Below, piece after piece: positions 1 to 10,500 of a DNA stretch of 37,073 nt (its first letter is position 1; every line of letters begins with the position of its first letter). Source of the stretch: Candidatus Accumulibacter iunctus (lineage in GTDB: Bacteria; Pseudomonadota; Gammaproteobacteria; Burkholderiales; Rhodocyclaceae); the NCBI GenBank assembly GCA_002345025.1, contig DDUX01000054.1:11426-48498 (forward strand). Reading direction: 5' to 3'. The position numbers and the translations under genes are program-made. Under the pieces are notes generated by a model that saw nothing but the letters and a program-made list of their open reading frames with translations, was not told the DNA's origin and did no database searches.

Positions 1-89
1 TGCTCCGGGACAACCTGGCGCCGCGCCGCCACCGCCTGGCCTGTCAGGCGCAGGTGCTGGGCGGTTGCATCGTCGTCCAGCCCGCTTGA
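1..89 (+). CDS. 2Fe-2S ferredoxin, C-terminal end (partial)
   Basis: Only the last 28 codons are in the window, read from base 3 to the TGA at 87-89; the gene begins upstream. The tail contains the RLACQ motif followed by a hydrophobic strand, which is how plant-type [2Fe-2S] ferredoxins end: this cysteine is normally the fourth cluster ligand. The next gene, 38 bases on in the same direction, is also a 2Fe-2S ferredoxin with an RLACQ motif, so the two probably form a small operon of nif-linked electron carriers. The N-terminal three ligands lie outside, so the subfamily cannot be decided. Confidence 0.6.
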   Translation, partial: LRDNLAPRRHRLACQAQVLGGCIVVQPA

Positions 90-127
90 GCCTTCGTCCC
101 ACCCCTTGTACTCACCAGGAGCCTGCC

Positions 128-502
128 ATGCCCAACATCACCTTCTCCAGTCCGCTGCACCGGGACAAAACGGTCTACGCCGTCGCTGGCAGCCACACCC
201 AGACCATTCTGAAGCTCGCCAGGGAAAATCATGTCCCGATCGATTTCTGCTGTGGCGACGGCGAGTGCGGTACCTGCCTCGTCAAGGTCAGCAGCGTCGA
301 CAAGGCCAGCCACAGCAAGTACGGCCACATGGGTGGTCCGCTGAACGCCCGCGAGGTCGCAGTCCTCAAGGAACTGGGCAAGATCAAGCAGGCACAGATC
401 GAACAGATGTACGTCGATGACCTGCCACCGACAGAATGGCGCCTCGCCTGCCAGTACATCGTCCGGGACGAGGACATTCTCGTCGAGTACCCGAGCCGCT
501 GA
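128..502 (+). CDS. Shethna (FeSII) type 2Fe-2S ferredoxin
   Basis: A 124-residue ferredoxin. Cysteines 42, 47 and 50 (C-x4-C-x2-C) and Cys108 in RLACQ fit the four ligands of a plant-type [2Fe-2S] cluster; Cys41 is an extra adjacent cysteine. The N-terminal FSSPL, the central charged helix, and the DLPPT...RLACQ.IV.DED..VE ending match the layout of Azotobacter FeSII. FeSII binds nitrogenase under oxygen stress and holds it in an inactive, oxygen-tolerant complex. The ATG at 128 is preceded by AGGAG at 117-121, six bases away. It follows another ferredoxin end by 38 bases and is separated from nifH by the 21 kb defence island. A protective role is inferred from family resemblance. Confidence 0.82.
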   Translation: MPNITFSSPLHRDKTVYAVAGSHTQTILKLARENHVPIDFCCGDGECGTCLVKVSSVDKASHSKYGHMGGPLNAREVAVLKELGKIKQAQIEQMYVDDLPPTEWRLACQYIVRDEDILVEYPSR

Positions 503-546
503 CCGCGTCTCTGATTCGAGCGCCGTCGGACTGCTGCGCCGGCGAG

Positions 547-1299
547 TCAGCTGGTTGCGGCACCGGCAAGCAGCGCCAGCGCATCCGCCTCGACGATTTC
601 GATGCCGATGCGCTGGCAGAGACGCCGTTCCTTGTCGTTCGCTTCGGGGATCAGCGCCCAACCGGCGGGTCCGACCGCAGCGTCGTGCACCAGGTCGGAG
701 AGGATCATGCGTTCGGTATCACGATCGAGGCGCACGCCGAGCAGGAGATAGCGCCTGCCGCGACGGCGCACCTTGACGAACGAGGGAACGGCAAAGCCAC
801 CCATCAGCTCGGTGATGTAATCCACCTGGTCGGCATCGGAGGCGACGTAACTCGGCTGCGGCAGTGGCGCGCCCATCGGCTTGAAGAGCAGCGGCAGTTC
901 CGTGTCGGCCACCGTCGGCGCGATGGCGCGGTAGCCGCTCCCGTCCAAGGCGTAGAGACGGAAGCGATGGTCGGTGCCGCCAAGGCGTGCAGAACCGTGG
1001 ATCAGAACGTGTGGCGTCCCGGCATACGAGTCGAGCAACTGCGTGTCGCGGTTGGTGTCGATCACATAGGGTGGCCGGAGCGTTGCCCGCCACTCGTGCA
1101 GCGCTGCGCGTGTCCAGTGCGACGCACCGTAGATGCTGTCCAAATGCGCCGTCTGTGCGGAATGTTCTGGGTACTTGGCTGCTGTCGATTCTGTCTTGTC
1201 GAACACACTGACCCGCAGGCCAGCGTGTTGCAGCGCCGTGGCGCAGGACAGGCCAGAGATGCCGCCGCCGATCAGTGCCAGATGGCGAGTGCAATTCAT
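547..1299 (-). pseudogene. Chimeric ORF: FAD-type Rossmann start joined to SIR2-like C-terminal half
   Basis: The 250-codon ORF from ATG 1299 to TGA 547 looks made of two parts. Residues 7-35 are a textbook dinucleotide-binding beta-alpha-beta with GGGISG, a Val-rich second strand and an acidic end (VFDK), as in FAD-dependent amine oxidase/renalase-like enzymes, but nothing further of that family follows. From about residue 56 the protein reads like the second half of a SIR2-like Rossmann domain: PPYVIDTNRDTQLL resembles the TTNYD-LLE segment, PLLFKPMGA the YKLHGS strand, then VDYI and RRYLLLGVRLD.D resembling LFLGYSL-D. The N-terminal SIR2 GAG motif is absent. A probable missing front end is found on the same strand at 22849. 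The ORF starts 10 bases after the brxHI stop, so it may be transcribed with the BREX operon. The SIR2 assignment is by motif pattern only. Confidence 0.5.
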
Positions 1300-1309
1300 G
1301 GTTTTCAAG

Positions 1310-3415
1310 TCAACCTTCCCCCGACACCACCATTGTTTGTTCCATAATGGATGCAGCCCCTCTCCAGTCGAGCAAGCGAGACTTGACGACGCTGGAAACA
1401 TCATTGTCCTCAAGACACAAGCTGAACTTCAGATCCTTGCCGATTTGCCTTATCCGCTTTTCTCCCTGTTGCGTCAGCTCGGCAGGTAATGTCATTCCTT
1501 CTGCCACTTTCGCTGGGAAAGTCAGCCTGATAGACAAATTGTCGTGAGTGATTGACTTGTTCCCGGCGAAGGTCATCATCTCGGCCAACAAGAAATTGGC
1601 CGCGTTGCCCGCAAATGTCCACCATCGCCACTCCGGTCGTTTGCCGGCAACCGTTCTTTCAACAGTAGTCTTGCCAGTCTCGAGCAAGGCAAACGAGGAT
1701 GACACATGGTCGAGTCGATTTCGTGCCCGATTCGAGAGAACGGCCGGGACTTTGCGATCAATCAGGAGAGACTTCATTTTCTGGCAAAGTTCAAATCGAA
1801 GTACTCTTGACGACCCAAGCCATGAAGCCTTTCCCCTGTTTTCGCTCGGCTCGACATGGACGACGCGAGACTTCCAGTCCGAAGTCACCACTCGCCAATA
1901 TCGGCCAGCCAGAATCAGCGTCGGCGCCGATTCGTCATTTGCCCGAACGCTCATCGGGTCAACAAAACCCAATTCACGCCGACCATGCAGAACGGTCATT
2001 AGTAACGGAGAATTGAAGGTGGAAACGATGGCCTCAAAGTGGCGTCGGCCGAATTCATCTTCGCCGGTTGCGCCCAAACCGATCAACCCGCCAAGTGCTT
2101 CATCCTCCCAGAGAATGGAACGAGAAAGCATCGTACCGATGATCCGCGAAATCCTGTTCGAGTCGAGATCGAAAAAGAGGTCAGTCAATTCCGCTTCAAG
2201 TTCAGCTCTCGCCAACCCACGGTGCTGCAGGATCAGCGCAATTGCCTGTTGTGCGACCAAGTGCCATGGCGTTACAGGAGGATTTATCGGTTCGACAAAG
2301 TCTTCGCGCCAGAGGCGAACGATCGCACTGGCGATCATCAATCCCTCGTCGTCCGTCGCAAGGAACAAACAGTTCCGCATCGTTCCCTTGCGCCGACCCG
2401 TTCGCCCCATGCGCTGGAGAAACGACGCTACCGAAGCAGGGGCGTCGATTTGAATGACCCTATCCAGGTCACCGACATCCATTCCAAGTTCCAGGGTAGA
2501 TGTCGCGACGATGACGCAATTCGGCTCCTCGGCAAATGCCTTCTCGGCTTGCCGGCGCTCGTCCGCAGACAACGAGGAATGAGAAACAAAGGTCCGGACG
2601 CCCAGGTCGCGAAGCAGTGCCGAGAGTTCTTCCGTCTTCGCCCGGCTATCGCAGAAAACCAGACGCTTTTCGCCAGCATGCAATCTGGAGATTACTGTTG
2701 CCGCATTTTCGAGCGAACCAACAAAGTCGATGGTGAGATCCGCATCGTATCCGGATTGCCCATCTCCGATGACTGTGGTTGCTTGACCTGGAAGCATCCA
2801 TTCGATCAATGATTTCGGGTTGCCAACGGTGGCGGTCAATCCGAGAACCTGGATTCGCCGTCCAGCAAGTCGTTGAAGTCGTTGAATCAGACATCGCACA
2901 TGCCATCCGCGATCGTCACCGCAGAAGGCGTGCAGTTCATCGACGATAATCAAGCCGACGTCAAGAAGCAGGTTTCGCTTGTCGTCGTTTGCCGAAATCA
3001 ACATTCCTTCGAGAGACTCGGGTGTCGTCAGCAAGAGATCCGGAGGATCCTTGATCGCTCTTTTCTTGATCGAGTCACTGATGTCGCCATGCCAGACGCC
3101 GACACGTCGTCCCAGCAAGCCGAAATAGTACGAAAGGCGAGGTTCCAGGTTGTTCAGGAGTGCGCGAATCGGGCAAACATACAGCACGGACAAGCCGCGC
3201 CAGTCTTCCGACAGCATCCGCGAGAGAACAGGGAATATCGCCGCCTCGGTCTTCCCCCCGGCCGTGGGGGCCAAAAGGATGCAGTGCTGCCCATCGAGAA
3301 TAGGGCCTACTGCCGCCTGCTGCGTAGGACGCAGCCCATTCCACCCCAGCGAATTGACGATGTGATGCTGAACGGCTGGATGCAAGCGATCAAAGGCTGC
3401 TTGCTCTTCGCTCAT
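1310..3415 (-). CDS. brxHI: BREX DEAD/DEAH-box helicase BrxHI
   Basis: A 701-residue superfamily 2 helicase, the last core gene of the operon. Visible motifs: Q-like RPTQQ at 29-33, Walker A APTAGGKTE at 49-57, PIRAL at 82-86, TTPESLE at 130-136, Walker B DELH at 159-162, TAT at 194-196, and in the second RecA domain ATSTLELGMDVGD (about 304-316) and QRMGRTGR at 334-341. This is the Lhr-like layout, followed by a roughly 300-residue C-terminal part with a winged-helix-like region and no motif I recognise. In BREX type 2, BrxHI is the signature helicase and presumably remodels DNA for the system. Its ATG overlaps the brxD stop by four bases (3412-3415). Base composition is low for the window: 32 of 60 bases are G or C at 1681-1740. 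Confidence 0.88.
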   Translation of the reverse strand: MSEEQAAFDRLHPAVQHHIVNSLGWNGLRPTQQAAVGPILDGQHCILLAPTAGGKTEAAIFPVLSRMLSEDWRGLSVLYVCPIRALLNNLEPRLSYYFGLLGRRVGVWHGDISDSIKKRAIKDPPDLLLTTPESLEGMLISANDDKRNLLLDVGLIIVDELHAFCGDDRGWHVRCLIQRLQRLAGRRIQVLGLTATVGNPKSLIEWMLPGQATTVIGDGQSGYDADLTIDFVGSLENAATVISRLHAGEKRLVFCDSRAKTEELSALLRDLGVRTFVSHSSLSADERRQAEKAFAEEPNCVIVATSTLELGMDVGDLDRVIQIDAPASVASFLQRMGRTGRRKGTMRNCLFLATDDEGLMIASAIVRLWREDFVEPINPPVTPWHLVAQQAIALILQHRGLARAELEAELTDLFFDLDSNRISRIIGTMLSRSILWEDEALGGLIGLGATGEDEFGRRHFEAIVSTFNSPLLMTVLHGRRELGFVDPMSVRANDESAPTLILAGRYWRVVTSDWKSRVVHVEPSENRGKASWLGSSRVLRFELCQKMKSLLIDRKVPAVLSNRARNRLDHVSSSFALLETGKTTVERTVAGKRPEWRWWTFAGNAANFLLAEMMTFAGNKSITHDNLSIRLTFPAKVAEGMTLPAELTQQGEKRIRQIGKDLKFSLCLEDNDVSSVVKSRLLDWRGAASIMEQTMVVSGEG

Positions 3416-4731
3416 TCCACGTCGAGTTCAATGGCATCAATGCTGGAAAGTCCCGAGGCTGCGGCCTCGGAACGTGTCAATTCGTTGGGCGCAAGCGTCA
3501 GCGCGTAGTGCTGGCGGGGATCAAAATCAGCAAACTGGTCTACACGGTCCAGAACGTCAGCGACCAGGTTTTTCAGGAAAATCCGTGGCGCGACACCAAC
3601 CTTTCCACCAAGCTTTCCCGCGACGGCGACGGCCAGGTCATGCACATAACGGTCGTCTACGAGGGATCGAACACGATCCGCATCGACGGCACCCTCGGCA
3701 AAAATGTCGCGAACCTTGCAACCTACCTGCGACAGCAATCCAAGGTCAAAGTTGGGCAAGCGGATTTGCACTGCGCGCGGATTGTCGAAACGAGCCTCCG
3801 TGCTGAAATCAACATGCAGGCGCTGCGCCAGGGGCGCCAGCCGCTGCACCCCTTGCGGACCATCGTAGAACGCAGGCGTGCCGTTGATCATCAGGTACAA
3901 GCCGGGGAAGCGCCCCGCATCAATCTCGTCGATCCATTGGCGCAGGCCATTGAGCCCTTTTTCCCGGGTGTCAGCCCGCATTCGCTGCAAAGTCTCGACC
4001 TCATCGATGACGAGGATCAATCCGTGGTAGCCCGAATCGCGAAGGATCGCCAAGACCCCGGCGATAAAACTTGCCGCACTGAAGTGATCGATATCGCCCT
4101 TGAGGCCTGCCGTCCGCTTGATCTGTGCTGCCACATTCGGTTGTCCGGATACCCAACTCACCAGGCCTTCGGCCAAGGCCGTTTCCCCGCGCGCCACCGC
4201 TTCGCGATACGCGCGCAGGGCTGCCGAAAATGCGGGAGCCACCTTGTTGATACTTGCCAGTCGCTGTTCCATGAGCACGCCGGTAGCGGCCATCAGCCCT
4301 TGCGCATCGTTCGGGTCAAGCTGGCCAGCGGCAAGTACATCCTGCTCGAGAACGTAAAACCAGCCATCGATGATTCCGCGGAATGCCGCTTCGCCGGCGT
4401 CGGCCGTGGCAAGCCGCTCGATCAGGCGACGATAGATCGTTTCCATTCGGTGCAGAGGGGTTTCTGTCTCCGAGATCTGCACCTCGCTGCTGGCGAAGCC
4501 GGCGGCACGCGCGCGTTCCTGCAACCAGCGACCGAAGAACGTCTTGCCGCTGCCATATTCGCCGCGCAGCGCCTTGAACACAGCGCGCCCCGAGCTGACC
4601 GACGAGAGTTCGTCGTCGAGCGTCGCCTGAAAGCGCTCAACGCCGACTGCGAAAGCATCCAGGCCGTTTCGCGGCACCGTACCCCGACGCAAGGCATCGA
4701 TGATCTCCGAGCGACGCGCTGGACTGATCAT
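3412..4731 (-). CDS. brxD: BREX ATP-binding protein BrxD
   Basis: A 439-residue P-loop ATPase. Walker A is GEYGSGKT at 57-64 and Walker B LILVIDEVE at 238-246, placed as in the BrxD (DUF2791-like) family of ORC/STAND-related ATPases. The N-terminal SPARRSEIIDALRRGTVP and the motif RGEYGSGKTFF are typical. It overlaps pglZ by four bases at its start (4728-4731) and brxHI by four at its end, so the three are translationally coupled. BrxD accompanies PglZ and BrxHI in type 2 BREX; its biochemical role is not established from sequence. No truncation or frameshift is seen. Confidence 0.87.
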   Translation of the reverse strand: MISPARRSEIIDALRRGTVPRNGLDAFAVGVERFQATLDDELSSVSSGRAVFKALRGEYGSGKTFFGRWLQERARAAGFASSEVQISETETPLHRMETIYRRLIERLATADAGEAAFRGIIDGWFYVLEQDVLAAGQLDPNDAQGLMAATGVLMEQRLASINKVAPAFSAALRAYREAVARGETALAEGLVSWVSGQPNVAAQIKRTAGLKGDIDHFSAASFIAGVLAILRDSGYHGLILVIDEVETLQRMRADTREKGLNGLRQWIDEIDAGRFPGLYLMINGTPAFYDGPQGVQRLAPLAQRLHVDFSTEARFDNPRAVQIRLPNFDLGLLSQVGCKVRDIFAEGAVDADRVRSLVDDRYVHDLAVAVAGKLGGKVGVAPRIFLKNLVADVLDRVDQFADFDPRQHYALTLAPNELTRSEAAASGLSSIDAIELDVE

Positions 4732-7577
4732 TGCGCTCTCCCGGTACGCCCACCAAACTGCGTCTCAAGGAGCGTTCGATTCAGCCCAACCGTCCCCTCC
4801 GCTTCATCGAGGGTAAGCACAGGAGCTTGGTCTACGTTCAACAAGCGACGCGCTGCACTGACGAAGCCGGAAACCCGCAGCAAAGGCATGCACAACCGTG
4901 CAGCCAGGGCTTGCTTGGACACTTTTCCGCCTCGCTCCGACAAGGCTTCAAGCAGCGCACGGATCTCTTCATCCGTCACACCAGCACGAGCCACCCACTG
5001 TTTCTGCGACAGGAATGCCGTTGATTCAAGCAGTGCAGCAATCCAGTCCTGCTCGACTGCCGTGGCCTGAACCACCTCAAGCGCTGGCAGTTCGAACAAG
5101 GACTGCTGTCCCGAGGCTACTGGTGCTGGCGGCCTGGTTTTCCTGCCGACTGCTTTGGCCAGAGGCTGCGAGCCGGGGGATACGGGGCTTGTCTCGGCAG
5201 CAAGCTCCCACCAGGCGGGTGCGGCGCTGGGTGCATGGCGCAAACCCTCTGGCAGCACACTGCCAGTAGTCAGAAGCGTGATGGGGACAAGCATTTCCTG
5301 GAGACTGATGCCGCCGTGGTAGCCGTTTTTCCGCGAGCCATAACGCAGCGTCTCGCTCCATGGAACGACGATCTGCCGTTGCCCGTGCGGTGTCATCACC
5401 CGCCCGCCGGAGAGCATGATCTCTTCGGCAGAGACAGGAGCGCCGGCAACAGTCCGCCAGCGATCGCCAGCCGCGAGATCTGAACTGTTCGCGACTGCCT
5501 TGTCCTGCGCTGGATTCGCCAATGCGTGTGTTGCTTCGTCGATCAAATGACCGTGATCGGCAGTGATCAGAACAAGGCGCCCGGCGTTTCGAGCCTCGTA
5601 GAGAAGTGGCTTGATCAGGCGCAGGTCATCCAGCGCCCAGCGGTGGTTCAGTTGAGCCGAGCCCGACAAGTGATCATCGACACCATTGAAAACAACGGCC
5701 ACGACTTTTCGCTCTCGGCTGCCGATGGCATCGCGTACCACCTCGGACAGGGTGACGCCATCGCTGGCCGATGTCAGCTCACCTTTATGGAACAAGACCG
5801 GTCTTGCACCAGACCGGTTCGATGGTACGAGGGGGATGAGTGCGGGATGCTGGGCAAAGCCGGTTTTCTCGTTGGCTGCCTGACCTTGAAGCAATTTTCC
5901 GCAAAACAGGCTGGTGCGGGAAATCTCGGTGATTGATGGAATCGTTGCCAGGCCAACCGATGCCTTTTCCTGCGCACTCGGCAAAACTTCATTCCAGCCT
6001 TGTCGCTGTGCATCCTCAAGCAATTCCCGATAAATGGGAAACGACAGGCCATCCACGACCAGCAGCAGCACCGGCGCCAGCGTTGCCACGGGAGCGAGCA
6101 CGTCGGCGATGATCTGCTCTACCGGGACGACATGGTCGAGCTTTGGGCATCCCCCCTGGTTCCAGGCGGACAGAGCCACCGCGAACTGCCTGTTTGACGA
6201 CTCGCGTCTGACCCGGGCCGCTTCGCGCAAAGCACTGTAGGCACGAGTCACGACAGCCAGGTCATCGCCTCCCATCAAGGCAAGGCGTGCCCAGTCGGCA
6301 AATGCGCCTTCGTCGGCATAGGACTTCGCCAACGAATCCAGCCCGATGTGTTGGCCGGGCTCAGCGTTCGACAGCCAGCGGACCAGCCGCATGGCCATCT
6401 CAACACGGCGCACCCGGTTTGCCTGATGAACTGCGAGGCGATGCTCCTTGACGGCGCCGCCCGCGACCAGCACCGCGGCCGTGGCAGCCGCGCGAGCAGC
6501 CGGCTTCTTCTCGGGCCCTGTTGCGAGAAATTCTGCAATTGCGTTGGCGAAAACGCTCAGGCGTGCGCTGAACCCCGAAGGCAAGTCGCTGGATCTTTCG
6601 GCGAACGCCGTCAGGTGAAGGGATGCCACAAGCTGGTCTGCCACATCGAGGACCGGCATCAGAGTCGAAGCATCCATGGCTTTGGTGACCTGGACGGCCG
6701 CCGCATGCAAACGCAGTCCCTCCCGCAGCGGAATTGGCGTCCCGCCGGTGTAGCGCTCCAGCCGCACGGCCGCGGCCAGTAATTCCGGTGCAAGCGGCGT
6801 ATCGTCAGGCCGCTTGAGGACCATGCCGCACGCCAGGGCGATCGGCATCAACTCGCCGCCGTAGCCCGCCTCCAGCACCTGCGCGACCAACCGTCCACAG
6901 GAACCGAGAATCTCGATCAGCCATTCACCGACCTGTTGGCGTGCCTTCTCATGAAGATCGCCATAGCGACGTGTTGCCTCGGGTGAAAGGGTCCAGCGCA
7001 AGACCGAAGCGAGGTCGGGACGCCCCGCATGTTCGGTGGTCATCCCGAGGACGCAGCGCAAGACCTGCGACCAGGCCGAGTCAACATCGAGAACGCCGCC
7101 CGCGACTGGCGGATAGCCCCCTGCCGGAAGGTTCTCCAGCAATGCCTCGGCAACCCAGGACCAGCGAGCAAGCCGGGAATCGATTGCCTTGGCCTGAAAC
7201 GCATGGCGCAACATATCCCACGCTTCAACCGAAAAAACCTTGCCACGCGAAAACCGTGCAAGCACGTCGGCGCCCAGCACATGATCGGACAGAGGCGTCA
7301 ATACCACCAGACCAGGCAATTTCCCGGGCGATTCGCTGGATGCCTGGCCTGAACCGGTCATCGCCCCGTCAGCAAGCGCCAGCAGTCGTTCCCGAACGGC
7401 AATCGGCGACGGGCACCAGGCCACTGAAAACTCCCGATCGCCAACCGCCAACGTCAATGGCCAGTCTTCGTTGTGCTGCGCACGAATGGCGATCACCGCT
7501 GCCGTTCTATCGTGGCGCAGAACCGCATCGATCTGGGCGACGATCTGGCGGGCCGACGGGTTGAGCAATACATTCAC
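4728..7577 (-). CDS. pglZ: BREX-2 alkaline-phosphatase-like protein PglZ
   Basis: A 949-residue PglZ, the protein shared by all BREX types. The alkaline-phosphatase-like core lies in the second half: VVDGLS with the metal-ligand Asp509, PSITEISRTSLFCG at 547-560 where the nucleophile-like Thr/Ser sits, NGVDDH at 631-636, and TADHGH at 672-677 with further metal ligands. Residues 1-450 are a family-specific N-terminal region. A variable linker (about 800-840) precedes a C-terminal helical part. The start is GTG at 7577; it follows the pglY stop by four bases and has AGGAAGG within the end of pglY about nine bases upstream, while no in-frame ATG fits nearby. PglZ is required for BREX defence and is thought to act with the methyltransferase PglX. 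Confidence 0.9.
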   Translation of the reverse strand: MNVLLNPSARQIVAQIDAVLRHDRTAAVIAIRAQHNEDWPLTLAVGDREFSVAWCPSPIAVRERLLALADGAMTGSGQASSESPGKLPGLVVLTPLSDHVLGADVLARFSRGKVFSVEAWDMLRHAFQAKAIDSRLARWSWVAEALLENLPAGGYPPVAGGVLDVDSAWSQVLRCVLGMTTEHAGRPDLASVLRWTLSPEATRRYGDLHEKARQQVGEWLIEILGSCGRLVAQVLEAGYGGELMPIALACGMVLKRPDDTPLAPELLAAAVRLERYTGGTPIPLREGLRLHAAAVQVTKAMDASTLMPVLDVADQLVASLHLTAFAERSSDLPSGFSARLSVFANAIAEFLATGPEKKPAARAAATAAVLVAGGAVKEHRLAVHQANRVRRVEMAMRLVRWLSNAEPGQHIGLDSLAKSYADEGAFADWARLALMGGDDLAVVTRAYSALREAARVRRESSNRQFAVALSAWNQGGCPKLDHVVPVEQIIADVLAPVATLAPVLLLVVDGLSFPIYRELLEDAQRQGWNEVLPSAQEKASVGLATIPSITEISRTSLFCGKLLQGQAANEKTGFAQHPALIPLVPSNRSGARPVLFHKGELTSASDGVTLSEVVRDAIGSRERKVVAVVFNGVDDHLSGSAQLNHRWALDDLRLIKPLLYEARNAGRLVLITADHGHLIDEATHALANPAQDKAVANSSDLAAGDRWRTVAGAPVSAEEIMLSGGRVMTPHGQRQIVVPWSETLRYGSRKNGYHGGISLQEMLVPITLLTTGSVLPEGLRHAPSAAPAWWELAAETSPVSPGSQPLAKAVGRKTRPPAPVASGQQSLFELPALEVVQATAVEQDWIAALLESTAFLSQKQWVARAGVTDEEIRALLEALSERGGKVSKQALAARLCMPLLRVSGFVSAARRLLNVDQAPVLTLDEAEGTVGLNRTLLETQFGGRTGRAQ

Positions 7578-7581
7578 CGGC

Positions 7582-10500
7582 TTAGCCCTTCCTCGTGATT
7601 TTCCACGAGATGCTCAGTCGATAGTCGGCATCCCTGGCGAGTTCAACGCGAATTTCATCCAGGGAATTGATGGCATCAGCAATGGCAAGGTCGCTCTTTG
7701 TCACTTCACGCACGACGCGAACTCCCGGCGTTGACGGTGCGGGCGGGATCGGGGGTGGTGGTGGCACGACCGGCGGGGGCGGGGGCGGAGGTGCTTCCGT
7801 CAACAGCTTCAAAGCCTTGTTCTTTTGCTCGGCCAGCGCTGCCTTCAGGCCGATGGCGTGCTCGTCACTCGCCAGGATCTCCGCCAGCCGTTCCCGCATC
7901 GATTGGGCGGCAATTCTGCGGTGATCCACGAGCGCGATCACGGCGGTGAAGAGTTCCCAGTCTGTCGTCTTCAAAGCCTCGTCAAGCGCTTTCGCCTTGC
8001 CAATGGTCTGCCCATAGGCTGCCTCGGTCGTCGCCATCGCCGCGCCCGCAAGGGTGCCGATCATGTCGGCATTGGCGGATGTCATGCCGAGGAGCAGGGT
8101 CGCAGCACCCTCGGCTGTCCTGAGCCGATCGCAATCCTGGCCGGCATTGCCAAGACTCCGCCACTTCACGGCCAGTGCTTTGGCGTAATCCTGCAGCGGA
8201 GCAAGCCTGGTGCTTGCTTCGGTGCTCAACTGATCCTTCAGTCGGGCCACATTGCCGGCGTTCAACGATTCCGCCACCGTCAGTCCGAAGAACAGGCCAG
8301 CGCGCCGGATCGCCTCTTTCCAGTCGTCTTCGCCGGGCAGTGCCTGCTCGCGCAACACCAGCTCGTTCGGCGTGTTTTCAAGCGTCGGCGGATAGGGCCC
8401 GTTGTTCAGGAAGAAAGAACGATTGGTCATCGCCGCAAACGCATGGATGATCAAATTCTGGACTTCCGGCAGCAAGCCCATCGGGCTTGGATCGTCGATC
8501 CATTTGCGCATTCGGGCGACCGTGATCGGCGCGCCGGGGTCACCGTCGGCTGCCTGTCTTTGCAGGAAATGAGTGCGCCAGTGATTCTCCAGCACCAGAT
8601 GGGTCCCACCCATGTTGCCCAGGCGCAGGGGATTCACGACTGCAAGCGTCAATTGCCGCAGCGCGCGATCGGCCACATGCACGCGCCGGTCCTTGTCCTC
8701 AAGAGCCCGAACCAGCTCCGCCTCGACCTTCTTGAGCACAGCGATCCTGATCTCGGTTTCGAACAGCGGGTGTGCCGGATACCTGTGGGTGAACAACTGG
8801 TCCAGCAGGTTGATGAATCCCTCGCGCAGATTCGCGCCCACCGGCGCCTGTGGCTGGAATGTCCGGTCGAGCGTGCGGAACTGGTCGGCCACGCCGAGCT
8901 TCTGGTCGACGGCATCGCGCGGATCCTGGGCGATTCCGTAGGCGACCTCGAGGTATTGCTTGAGGCGCTGCTGCAGTTGATCGCGCTGGTTCTTGGCCAG
9001 GGAACGGGCCTGTGCCCGGTCCACTTGCGCCAGATGCGCTGCGTAGTCGTTGAAACGCTCGCCCGTCAGGATGTAATCGAGCACCACCAGACGGCCCAGA
9101 TCCTTCAGGGCCTTTTCCGAAAGGAAGGCTGGCAGCCAGACCAGCGTTTGGGAGCCTTCGCCGGTGTAGCGGTCCAGGCGGGCAAGATCATCGGCCGGGG
9201 TGCGGTTGGGTTCGTCGAAAGGGAAGTCGAGAATGACCGTCCACGCCCCTTCACGCCCGCGTAGCCGATCATCCGCCAGTTCGCGCACGTTTTCATACAG
9301 CACCTCGACCTCGCGCAGGGTGCCGCGCCACCAGAACGAGAAACGGGTAAACAGCTCGTTAGTGTCCGGAATGCCAAGTTCGCCGAACAGCATCTCGCGA
9401 ATCTTGCGCCGGCGGTTGCCGGTGTTGTCGTGCCCCTCGGCGCCTTTGACGATCGGCTCGATATCGACCCCGGTGACCTGAATCGAGATCACCGGATTCT
9501 GCTCGTCGGTGATCTTCAGTTCGCCGACTTCGCCCGCCCAATCACGGCACTTCTTCAGTACGTCCTGCGTCTCGCGGCCGGGAATCGGCGACTTCACCGA
9601 ACCATGATTCAGGGCGGCAAGTCGCTGCGCCGTCAGGGCCTTCAACGACTCGACCTCGGGCACCAGGGCCGCCAACAGCAGCGTTTTCAGGATGCGTGCA
9701 TCGTTACGGAAATTTCGCGCCCGCACGGGGTCGACCGCAGTATGGGCCTGCGGGTTGCGCAGATCCTGCCAGACGACCCCATGTGTCCGTTCAAGCAGCG
9801 GCACCAGCTTCTGGCTGAAGAGACGCTTGGCATTGTCGAAGTGCAGGCGCATGGCGTCCGAGAAGGGCTCATCCCCATCGACGATCACATCCCACAGGTC
9901 ACCTACCGGGATGATCTGGCCCAGTTCCAGGTCGTCGCGGCGGTCAACCAGCAGTTGCAGCATCAGTTTCAGGGCTGTGCGCTCACGCTGCAGCACACTC
10001 GACACGGCCACCAGGGTCTGCACCAGGGCAGGGCTGAACGGGTAGACCAGCCGGAACATCTCGCGGTCGGCGTTCGATGTCAGAAGCGTGTCGGTCACCG
10101 TCCTCGACCTGTTGGCGAAATCCTCGAAAGCAGCGTCCAGCACCTGGCGGGCTGATTCCGTCGCCGGCTTGAGAACGCGGGCCTGGGCAATGACCGGCAA
10201 GTTGCGGTCCTCCAGGATGATCTTGTGAAAGCGCGCCTCCCAGTACTTGAGCACGTCGGCAAACTGCATCTGCATCGCGCCGGCCATGTTGTCGCCGACC
10301 AGTTCGCGCAGGTCCCGCTGACGCGCCACAAAGCTGATCAAGGGCACCGGTCGATCGGCATTGGCTGCCTCGACCAGTTTCGAGAGCTTCGACCCTTCGC
10401 TGCTGACAAACGCGACGTCCGCTGCCCGACTCGCCAGCCAGAGAATCAGTTCGTCGAGGAAGAGGATTACGCCGTCGTAGCCGAGTTCGCTCGCGTGGCG

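Noticed and set aside
547..1299. DraT, the nitrogenase ADP-ribosyltransferase, as identity of the ORF
   Set aside because: The conserved NRCNLP start and other DraT motifs are absent; the pattern fits a SIR2-like half better.
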